Below are positions 1-9,833 of a DNA stretch of 64,000 nucleotides, piece by piece. How positions within the stretch are numbered: position 1 is the stretch's first letter; each line of letters begins with the position of its first letter. A program made the translations under genes and the position numbers. Source of the stretch: Macrotrachela quadricornifera. Taxonomy: Eukaryota; Rotifera; Eurotatoria; Philodinida; Philodinidae. The stretch is from positions 174,016 to 238,015 of the forward strand of contig JAJEKB010021216.1 of the NCBI GenBank assembly GCA_022393335.1, in the 5' to 3' direction. The notes below the pieces were generated by a model. The model saw only the letters and a list, made by a program, of their open reading frames with translations, ran no database searches and had not been told where the DNA came from.

Positions 1-403
1 GTGTGTGAGCTAAAGTAAGTAGTCCCGCAGCATTTGCTGACATAAGTACACAAAACTATGGTTGCAAAATTTTTCTGTTTTTTCGAAAATTTGACTATAT
101 CATAAAGAAATTTAATACTCTTTCGTTTTGAAAAAAATTCCTAGTTTAATGTTCTTTAACATTGAACATGTATCCTAGTCAAAGAGTGACGATATTTGAT
201 TAAATGAACATATAAAAATAGATACGTACAGTATTTTTTTTGTTTGGAGTATTCTCGAGGCCATTAGTGAATGAGTTTCTGTAAAATACGCGAACATCTG
301 CGAAGACTCTGATAGGAGAAATAGTCTAGACTTTCATATACCAATAGACAGAGCTCACTAATTCATACTCACGAACACTGTATTACCTCCTTCCAAACTT
401 TAT

Positions 404-622
404 GAGTACCGGTTATTTCGACGTTATTATCCTAGCCAAAGTGTTAGTCCTTGAAAATAAATACTTTGAAAGAATTGGGTTTTTCTATGTACTGACCGAT
501 CAATGTGCTTTCACCAATCAACGCTTAGAAAGAGTCGATTTTTTCAAAGCATTTATTTTCAAGAACAAACATCTTGGCCAGGATAATAATGTCGACATAA
601 CTGCAAATAATCGGTATTTGTG
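404..622. repeat. Imperfect hairpin (fold-back repeat)
   Basis: Bases about 419-484 are the imperfect reverse complement of about 524-592, with roughly 40 bases of loop between them. Both arms carry TTATTATCCT(A/G)GCCAA and TTGAAAATAAAT in opposite orientation. The outer part of the right arm holds about 11 extra bases. An open reading frame crosses the hairpin, but its two halves mirror each other at the DNA level, so it is not a gene. It may be a small fold-back element or a long hairpin transcript; the sequence does not decide. Confidence 0.6.
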
Positions 623-1819
623 GCTGTTCACAAATACAAAACATTAGAGTTCTCTTTAATAAGTAATTCAAAAGTGGTGTTCGTGTATTTTACAGATGCC
701 CTTCTTGAATTGAATCTTCGTTAGAATTTTTGACTGTCTATGCATTTTTCAAATACTTTTTATATTTGTGAACTCGTCATGTTTTCATCAGACGATATCA
801 GTCGCGAGATGACGCATGTTGAGTTATTTAGATAAGTATATATCAACAAGAACGAAATGAGTAAGCAAGAGCTAGTGTCGGTATTTTCATAAATAATCAT
901 TGTAATTTATACAGATAAACACACATGTTTCTTTTGATGCTTAGTTATTAGTAAAGGTAATGTTTGTCACAATTCGTTCTTCAATATAGTGTAATTATAT
1001 GACACGTAGTATTTTATCGTTACTCATCTTTTTTTTCCTCTACAAGCAGCCATTATAACAACCTTCATTAAACCTCTAGAGTGAACATTTACGATACTCT
1101 TCAAAATTCCAAATACAAAGAAATATTCATTATAGGAAGATTAGCCATTTTTCAAAAAAGCAATTTTTGTCTCTATAGATAAAAAAATTTTTTTTTAAAG
1201 TCGAAAGAGTGAAAAGCCTACCAATCCAACAAATATTTTTATTTTTTTTGTTTCATACAATTTTAGGAATGAAGGAGAATATGTTTAATCTAAGTTCTTT
1301 TTGATAGTGTTTGTGTTGGCTATTATTAAATTCAAACAAATGTAATTAGCATGTTATTAGAAAAATAGTTCCTAAATAATGACAGCTTCTGACATTTCTA
1401 GTTTGCAATACATCACTTTTTTGGCAAGTTTTTCGTAACATAGCTTCATCAGGTATGTTCCACTGATCACTTATATTTCTTCAATGAATTGGAGATTATA
1501 TTTTTGTTGGCTGTATTAGTAGTCTACTTATAGATTACATTTTTCCATCGCTCTTCTTATTTGTCTACATGAACTGTAAAGCACATATTTTCCATTATGT
1601 CACCAAAGAACGCGATTGTTTGAAGATTGTCACACAGATACTTTGAGGAATCGTTATTGTAAGTGGAGCACTAATCACTTTCAGAAGTAAAAATGAGCAA
1701 AGTTTAAGCATGGATCTCAAACTTCAAATTAGCACTCTATTTTTTTGTACCCTCGATCGAGTAGAGTTTGTCGAGAAATTCTCTTTAAAAACGTTAAGCA
1801 AAAAGAATTAAAATTGAGA

Positions 1820-3000
1820 TGTTCAAACACTTTACACGTATTTGGATGTAAACAGAGGCTACTGTAAATCTGACCTATTTCAAGGATCACTGGATTGTCT
1901 GACAAGTGTGGACATTGGTGTTGACCTTGTTGGTTTGATACGTGCTTGTTATTTGGTTAAAAGTGCATATCGAATTATTTATGTTACCAAAAGAAAAGAG
2001 GATGGTTTGAAAATAAAATAACAACTAAACAAGGCTGTGATAGAAGTGGTGTTCATAAGATTATTGAAAAGCGTATCATTTTATCAATATATAGAAGGAT
2101 ATAATTAACTCTGTAGACATCTGTTGAGAATTCTATTGTATAGATAATCATCATTTGGACAGCAGTTATATTTCAGCTGCATTCCATATATACATTTACC
2201 CTTTTATACAATAAAAATTCGAAATCGATGATATATCGAATCATGAAAATGTCTTACGTTTTGAATTTACTGAAAATTTCTACAATCAAAAGTTACGGTT
2301 TAGCCGACTTTTTATGATTGTTTTCCAGCATGATTGTGAAAGAACTGTTTTGGAGCATTTTGTCGAACATCTCAAAAAAAAGATAAGAAAGCATTGCCAA
2401 GTATCGGTGCACTATTGTCACAACATTTCTACCATTGGTTGTTTGAGCGTATTTTTATCTTTCATAGATCATATTTCTAAATGTTTGACTGGAAATGTGA
2501 TAATTCCCTTAAAATGTATCCGTATATTTGCAAATGCTGACAGTAATCAATAATCGTCCTACTGATGGTGTCTTCCTTTGTAATATTAAACAATATACAA
2601 TGTTCAGTTTGCAAACGTTCACGATGTAAAAGGTTTTTTGTTGACTGATACAAATAAAACTGACGATCAAGGAAACCCTGTGATGAAAATTATGAAAAAA
2701 ACAAATGAAACGATTTCTTCTTTGCACAACATCATTTTGATGAATGACTATTATACTATTTGATTGATAGAAAACATTGAACATCGATATACTATTTTAG
2801 ATTTATACGACTATGCCAATACAAACTTTCCATCTTTGTATCGAAACGACAAAGCAAAATTTATTTATGTTCCTCTGGAGGACATTGGTCATTCGATTGA
2901 TTCAATTCAAGCTCAGTCCTTCTATGCGCAAATGTTGAAAGGCCTGTCCCATTTATTACCATATGAAATAATAAATTTTACAGTTTCTCTCAGTGGGTAA
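1820..3000 (+). pseudogene. Decayed coding stretch, family not recognised
   Basis: Several plus-strand segments read like protein for 50-80 codons but cannot be joined without stops: about 1821-2021, 2314-2553 and 2618-3000. In the last, one frame runs through a single TGA at about 2762 and then codes for roughly 78 more residues, including GLSHLLPYEIINF. I do not recognise the family. The most likely reading is an old gene broken by stops and frameshifts. Splicing of short exons is a possible alternative for part of it, but no clean donor/acceptor pairs were found around the TGA. Confidence 0.35.
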
Positions 3001-3700
3001 CTTCTAACAATACATACCTGATTGTCTAGCGCAGCAATTTTGACAATCTGTGCATGTACTGTGATCTTCGAAAGAGAAATTGATACGAAAATGTTCTAAT
3101 CAAATGGATTCTAAAAATTTTAATCTGCTATTTCAATTTCATGTGAAATTGATCTTAACATTTTTTTTTCAAAATATCCAATGCCAATCAGTCATGATTA
3201 AAGATTAATTTTCTGGTATGATTGGGTTTAGTAATTTTACAAAGTATATTGTATTTGTTGGCTTCTAGATCACACAGTTAAAGAAACCCTAACTAGTATT
3301 TATATAAACAATCTATTTAAGCTTTTCATCGGACTTGTCTCTAGCGACAGTATTATGATATTCACATACTACTATGAAATATATACCTTAAGAATTCATT
3401 CCTTGTCATTCAAAAATAAAAATTGGCTATTCGTTAATATAGGCAGATCATGAGAATATTCAATAAGATCAAATTCTTTATCATTAGATCGAGTATGTAA
3501 AATATAGAAACAAAAAAAAATTCTGCTATAAATTGATTTCTTAATGCTATATCGGTTAAAAAATGTTTTATATAGAAAAAACTCATATTCATTAAAATAA
3601 GCAATAGTATTTCTTTTAGATAATACTGAAAGGTAGGATTAGTTCTATGAAATGTCAAAAGCTATTTCTTATGTTAATTTGTTTGAAATAATGAATATAA
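3000..3700. other. AT-rich stretch with no gene seen
   Basis: No reading frame with protein-like composition on either strand. The only long frame (3434-3658, minus) is rich in Ile, Phe and Leu, as random AT-rich DNA is. Confidence 0.6.
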
Positions 3701-3701
3701 T

Positions 3702-4017
3702 TCTATAATTTGAAATTTATGGCAATTGATATAGTACATATGAATAAAAATAGTGATATATTATTTTTGAAACTTTATTATTAATATAAAATGTAATAAA
3801 TAAAATTCGACGTTTCGACTCATTTAAAGAGTCATTTTCATTCATATGTACTATATCAATTGCCATAAATTTCAAATTATTGTATTAAAATTAAAATTAA
3901 GTGATGTCTTGGCATTCAAAATTTCTTTCAAGGTCATGTACAGTGTGGTGTTGGATTCTAGATAATGACTCTTTAAATGAGTCGAAACGTCGAATTTTAT
4001 TTATTACATTTTATACG
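3702..4017. mobile_element. Nested inverted repeats, MITE-like
   Basis: Two inverted pairs interlock. Pair one: 3702-3745 against 3838-3886, sharing TGGCAATTGATATAGTACAT. Pair two: about 3781-3833 against 3963-4015, sharing CGACGTTTCGACTCATTTAA followed by a tail that reads AAATAAATAATG on one arm. The right arm of pair two runs into the Kelch gene and supplies its last codons and stop. No transposase is encoded. It is probably a non-autonomous element or two nested ones. Confidence 0.6.
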
Positions 4018-6800
4018 AATATAATTCTGTTGTATTCAGAGTATGACTATTAATTGTTGATCCTCCAGTAACTAATACGTTTCCATTTGTTAATATAGTT
4101 GCTGTGTGAATATATCTTGCATCATTCATATTACTAGTAAACGTCCAACTTCCTGTTAACGGATCATATAATTCTGCGGTGATTAGACCACCAGTTTGAG
4201 CACAAAAATTAGGACATCCACCAGTAATCAATACATATCCGTTTGTTAATATTGTTGCTGTATGTTGCCATCGTACATCCAACATGCTACCAGTCGTTGT
4301 CCACGTTCCTTCCAATGGATCATACAATTCGACACTGTTATGAACACCATTGCCATAATATCCACCAGTAACTAACACCTTTTCATTTGTTAATATGGAT
4401 GCTGTATGTCCCTCTCGTACATCATTCATACTACTCGTAATTGTCCAAGTTCCTATTGCTGGATCATACAATTCGACACTATTTAAATAAGTATCACCTA
4501 CTCCACCAGTAACTAGTACTTTTCCATTTGTTAATACAGATGCTGCATGTCCGAATCGTGCATAGTTCATATTACTAGTAGTTGTCCAAATTCCTGTTGA
4601 TGGATCATATAACTCAGCCCAATTTAGTGCATGACTATCATCATCAAATCCACCAGTAACTAATACACTTCCATTTGTTAATACGGATGCTGTATGTCCA
4701 TATCTTGCATGATTCATGTTGCCAGTAGTTGTCCAGGTATCTGTTGGTGGATCATACAGCTCAGCACTTCTTAGAGCATTAATATCATTATCTCCACCAG
4801 TAACTAACACTTTTCCACTTGTTAATACGGAAGCAGTGTGCCACTTTCGTGCATCATTCATACTTCTAGTAACTGTCCAAATTCCTGTCAATGGATCGTA
4901 CAACTCAGTCCAAACCAAAGCATGCTTATGGTCATCAAGTCCACCACTAACTAATACTTTTCCGTTTGTTAATATAGATGCTGTATGCCATGATCGTACA
5001 TAATTCATGTTACCAGTCTTAAACCATCCTAGACAAAAACATTTGAATGTGTTCATTTCAGAAAAAAAAATATGTATTGTTCAACATTGAAGATCGTGAG
5101 TTTCTAGGGATTGCAAGAAGTCTTCAATGTGTTGTAAGAGATCACTCAGTATACTGTGTAGTAGCAGGGAGTACATTTTTTGATAAGGAATCGTATGCGT
5201 AAATTACAAGTAAATTAGGCTTATGTTTTCTCGTTGTCATAATATTGTTTATAAGAATTCGTGCATTTTTGATTATACACAACTTCTTATGATTATACGT
5301 ATGTATGTTTCCATACTGCGTACATTAGTTTTTCCTATTTCATATGCACATCTATCTAACATACATGCTTCCTGTCATTATTGATTTTTTTCTTTTTTCT
5401 TGTATATGTACGTTATTAGTGATGATCAATGAATCGAATCCATTCCATATATACGAAACTTACAGTTACAACAGTAAATATTTATTCGAGATGTAAAGTT
5501 TTAAAGCATTCTTTTTTTAAACTTCTCTATTATTAGATGGATTTATGTTTTAGATATACTTGCTGCTCGAACATTTGCTATTGTAATATTTTCTCTCCAA
5601 CAGCACTTTCTTAGAATTCCTAGCAATCAGAAAACAATTAGGAATATATTAAACTTATATATATAAATCGCCTTCATCCTGACATCGTTCCATACCTAAG
5701 GCCACCCCCTCTCCTCAAAAATCGATCCCAGCGCAGGTACGTTCAAATGGACTGAAATTTGGAGCTTATGTTGGGGCTGAAGTGAGGAGGCTATAGTAAA
5801 ATTTTCAGCTCGATCTACTGACATTTGACAAGGATATGAACCCAATAAAGGTCCAAAAATTTGTCCATTTTGTCCGCAAGATGTCTCTATGCGCTTTCAT
5901 TCAATATATGGATACTTTTTTAGTTTGAAAGAGCATCTCAAGATGCAGGGCCTGTGAGACTCCTTTTTTTGTAAACTCTTATCTTTCAAGCGGAGAAAAG
6001 GATTCACAAGTTCACTCACTCAAAAAACTCTCAAAAAATGGCGCTCTAAATATAAAAATAACAAAGCTTCATTCAAAAAACCGAGCCTCACAGGACCTGC
6101 AATTTTTGATGCTGTTTCAAACAAAAACAAATATTTGACTTTACACAGTACTGTGACTGAGTAATCTTGCGAATACTTTGCTAAATTTACCTTCTAAAAA
6201 AAAATGAAAAAGATTTTTTCGTTTTTTAAAAAACAAGCCTGTTTTAGGAGTAGTACATCTCGAAAATCGTCAAAAATCTTACTAGAAATGAGGAATTAAA
6301 AGGAAATTCATACTGTTTCTGAAAGATCTAAAGATGGGCTATCTTCACCATGCATTTATCTCAATCACTGAATTTCTGATAAAAATTGGCTTTTTTGAAG
6401 GAGGAGATGGCCTTAACCAGCTGTAAGCTGAATGGGTATAATAAAAAGCGATCTTATTTCGAGATTTCCAGAGTTTACCTGAATGTTGAGTTGTAGTCGC
6501 AGTGATTGTTGACGTTGATAATGAAATTGATGTTATTGATGTTGTTGTTGTTTGTGGTAATGTTGACGTTGATGTTGCCAGTGATGTTGTGGTCGTTGAT
6601 GATGATGGTGATACTGTAGTGGTGACTTCTGATTTCTTGGGTCGAAGTATAATCAGTGTTAACACAAGGTAGAGAGTAATTGAGAAAATTATTAAAAAGA
6701 TAAAAAGGATACAAGTGATTCTAATGCAGCGATGACGTTTCAATGTACGTAGTTCATCATTTTCATTAAGAAGCTCATCGTAAGTATGTCTGTCAGACAT
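4004..6800 (-). CDS. Membrane-anchored Kelch-repeat protein, two exons
   Basis: Exon 1 is 6800-6479 and exon 2 is 5028-4004, joined by a GTAAAC donor and a TTTTTGTCTAG acceptor. Exon 1 ends one base into a Gly codon and exon 2 supplies the other two, so phase agrees and the product is 448 residues. Residues 1-25 are polar and cytosolic. A single hydrophobic segment follows at about 26-52, with no cleavage site evident, suggesting a type II signal anchor. A Thr/Ser-rich stalk runs to about 107. The rest is seven Kelch repeats of about 50 residues with the signature HTASVLTNGKVLVTGG, enough for one beta-propeller outside the cell. The start at 6800 is chosen because the upstream in-frame ATG at 6875 precedes a less typical tail. 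The 1450-base intron is long for a bdelloid and contains an inserted fold-back. The C-terminus SYKM-stop comes from the neighbouring inverted repeat, so the native end may be lost. Ligand unknown. Confidence 0.8.
5923..6122. repeat. Fold-back repeat inside the Kelch gene intron
   Basis: 5923-5972 is inverted at 6073-6122 with about 80% identity: GTTTGAAA.AGCATC, then TGCAGG.CCTGTGAG, then a T-run. The loop is about 100 bases. It lies in the large intron of the Kelch gene and partly explains its length. The neighbouring stretch 5650-5900 is less AT-rich than its surroundings and may belong to the same insertion. Confidence 0.6.
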
Positions 6801-8301
6801 ATTATATTTTACAACTAACTTAAACTCAAACGAGAAAGAAATATTGTTTGAAACTACTTCATATTTGTTTATCAAGTCTTACATAAGTGATAAAAGATAA
6901 AGTAATATTATATCCAGCGCTAAAGATATAGCTATACTTTTATCTTTATATAATAAATTTCACATATAAGTGTGACATATAGCAGAAAACTATGCTTCAT
7001 TTCTTCGATTTCTCACATCGAATATTATTCTGTTTATGTTCATTTTTTATTCACACAACTTCTTTCTAAAAACATGCGAAATGTTTGAACCGATTCTCTG
7101 TATGTTATTCGCAATTCGATTGAACCCTTTGAAATGACAGAATTAAAGATGTAGATCAATACAGACATAGACAATCGAAAATATTTAAAGTTTCTTCGCA
7201 ATTTGCTTGCTTCAAAAAACTTTTAAATGGAAACAATTTGAAAACAATTGTTTAGAGCATATTTAAAAAAAGTTAGTCAATAATATCCGTAAAAATCAAG
7301 CACAAATACCGAAAACTCTAAAATTGAAGTAATTATTTTCGGATCATCGCTAGTAATACCTTTAACAATTATTTTTGATAAGAATGATGACTCATCTATC
7401 TGGATTAAATCTCTAAATAAAATATTTTATTTTCTATTTTATCTAAGCATGTCTTTAAAAAATTTTTTTATAGTAGTCAGATATGTTCTGAAATTTTTCA
7501 ATCCAAAAACTGTTGAAAATATTTCCAGTCGATGAGATGAGCCTAAATATTATCATACTTCAATTGTTGCAGGAACATTATATAATGAACACACGATCGC
7601 ATGCGTTCATATGAGCACAAATTGTTATAGATGGGGAAGTATGTTTATATGTCTTACTGTCTAAATACTAACTATTAGTAACCATATTTGTAATATTTTA
7701 TCATCTTTTTCTCATTTATGATATTGTATCTAAGATAAGCTTGCCGATACTTAACTGCATAAAGAGGATAAAAATTAGGCTTCCTTCTACCAATGAAATA
7801 ATAACTAGTTCGTATCCATTCGGTCAAAATGTATAATTGCTATGGTTTCAGAATACCTCAGATACTGTATAATTTCTTTTCGTTATATTTATTTTACTAA
7901 TTGAAGCATGAGGAAAATCTTTCTGTGATTTTAGTGTATGCGCTATGCTGTACGGATTGATAAGGATTTTGCTACAATCTATACTCGTTGTTATTGTAAT
8001 TTTATTTTTCTACAAAAAAAGAAATTATCATATGTCATTCATTCATACATACTTGATTATAGAAAATGTTAAATAGTATTAGAGAGAAGAAAATACCGTC
8101 AGGTATTGTTAATAGAAGACGTAGAGAAAGACAAAATAATTACATATTTCTGACCTATAATAGTAATTTATATTTCTTGACAGTTAAAATATAGATTTTT
8201 ATTTCTATTAAAATTATCAGAAGTCAGAAAATAATTATTATAATGGAAATTCTGTGATATAAAGCATACAATAGTTTATTTGATTTCAATATAAAATGAT
8301 A
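6801..8301. other. Intergenic, nothing recognised
   Basis: About 1.5 kb of AT-rich DNA between the Kelch gene start and the left end of the large transposon. No protein-like frame, RNA gene or clear repeat was seen. Confidence 0.55.
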
Positions 8302-8310
8302 AAAAAAAAC
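8302..8310. repeat. Possible 9-bp target site duplication, left copy
   Basis: AAAAAAAAC lies directly outside the left terminal inverted repeat and is repeated at 24180-24188 directly outside the right one. Nine bases is the usual duplication length for Mutator-like elements. The word is low in complexity, so the match could be chance. Confidence 0.45.
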
Positions 8311-8354
8311 GGTTTACATGATTTACTGCCGTAGGATTTACTGCCGTGTAAACA
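8311..8354 (+). repeat. Left terminal inverted repeat with doubled 13-bp motif
   Basis: Two direct copies of GATTTACTGCCGT about 18 bases apart (8320-8332 and 8335-8347), preceded by GGTTTACAT and followed by GTAAAC. The same block occurs in reverse orientation at 24136-24179. Tandem motifs in a terminal repeat are natural candidates for transposase binding; that role is inferred. Confidence 0.75.
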
Positions 8355-8440
8355 TTTATTTACAAATAGATTTTCTGTTATAATAAATTATATGATTAAG
8401 TTAGATAAATGTAATGATCACAATAGAATTTTTTTTTTAT

Positions 8441-9209
8441 TTACTATGTCAAAAGTTTATTTTTCATCTCAAAGGTTCGTGAAAATCTATTAAAAATTAA
8501 CTGTAGTTCGTAATGAACGTTAAAATCAAAAATAGTTATTCTATGACAAAGGTTTACTTTCCTTCTCAAAGGTTTGTAAAAGTGGCTTCATTTCTAACTA
8601 TAGTTCGTGATAAGCTATATGAATAAAAAAAACACTTAATCTATGTCAAAAATTTAGTTTTCATATCAAACGTTTGTAAAAGTAAGCTTGATTTATAACT
8701 ATAGTTCGTAATGAATGCTGTAAACAAAAAATATCTATTCTATGTCAAAGATTTATTTTCTATATCAAATGTTTGTAAAAGTGCATTGAATTTTAACTAT
8801 AGTTCGTAATGAATTTTATAAATTTGAATAAAAAATTTATTTTATGTCAAAGGTTTATTTCTCGTGCCAAACGTTCGTAGAAATCTATTAGAATGTAACT
8901 ATTGTTCGTAATCAGCTTTATAAATAGAAAAACACTTATTCTATGTCAAAGATTTACTTTCCATGTCAAACGTTTGTAAAAGTCGTTTGGTTTCTAAGTA
9001 TAGTTCGTAATGAATGCTGTAAACAAAAAATATCTATTCTATGTCAAAGATTTATTTTCTATATCAAATGTTTGTAAAAGTGTATTGAATTTTAACTATA
9101 GTTCGTAATGAGCTTTATGAATGAAGAAAACACTTAATCTATGTCAAAAGTTTAGTTTTCATGTCAAACGTTTGTAAAAGTGCGTTGAAGTGTAACTATA
9201 GTTTATGTA
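8441..9209 (+). repeat. 100-bp-period subterminal tandem array, eight copies
   Basis: The word CTATGTCAAAG and its variants recur at almost exactly 100-base steps: about 8443, 8543, 8641, 8740, 8842, 8941, 9039 and 9139. Each unit also carries CAAACGTTTGTAAAAGT and AACTATAGTTCGTAATGA. Copies 4 and 7 are nearly identical, as are the parts of copies 3 and 6 that precede them, which indicates a 300-base higher-order unit. The spacing has no spacers, so this is a satellite, not a CRISPR array. Its place just inside the transposon end suggests subterminal binding sites. Confidence 0.85.
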
Positions 9210-9833
9210 TTTTTTTTAGTTTTGCTTAATAATGGAATTTTTATTTCTAATGTTTCTCAGATGTTTTGTTATTCAATATATTGAATCAAGCAATTTACAA
9301 GGTACGTAATTTCAGTAAATGGAATATTAGTACTGTATTATATTACTCCTTTGTCTTAATGGTATTTTGTGATCATTAACTTATCTTAACTATAAATCAT
9401 GTAACTTACTAATTTTCATTGATAATCATCAATTGTATACATGCGAGTTTTGCATTTTAAATTTTTAATATATTTTTTTATATACAAACTATTGATATGA
9501 AGATCGATAGTTATGTTTACGAGACGAAAGACAAGCGCGCCATTGATGAAATTGATTTGTTATTGCTAATTAGAAAATTCATAATACTGATGATCTAATA
9601 TATTGAACTCTTTAACTTTACAAAAAAAATGTATAAATGTACATTAAAAAGTATAAATAGAAGAGCAAGAAAAAGGAAATGATTGAAGCGAATAAAAGAA
9701 AAGCATAAAAGATAAGTGTGCTTTATGATTAAAGATTGTAAGAAATAAATTAGGAGTTTATTATTTTTTAACGAATAAAAGATTTGTATATTCATAAATA
9801 GAATATATATTATTTGAATGAAAAGAAAATAGT

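Noticed and set aside
402..647. 81-codon plus-strand frame
   Set aside because: It spans an inverted repeat, and the two halves mirror each other as DNA.
4716..5003. 95-codon plus-strand frame
   Set aside because: Antisense of the Kelch repeats.
8441..9209. CRISPR-like array
   Set aside because: The whole 100-base unit repeats with no unique spacers, and the genome is eukaryotic; it is a satellite.
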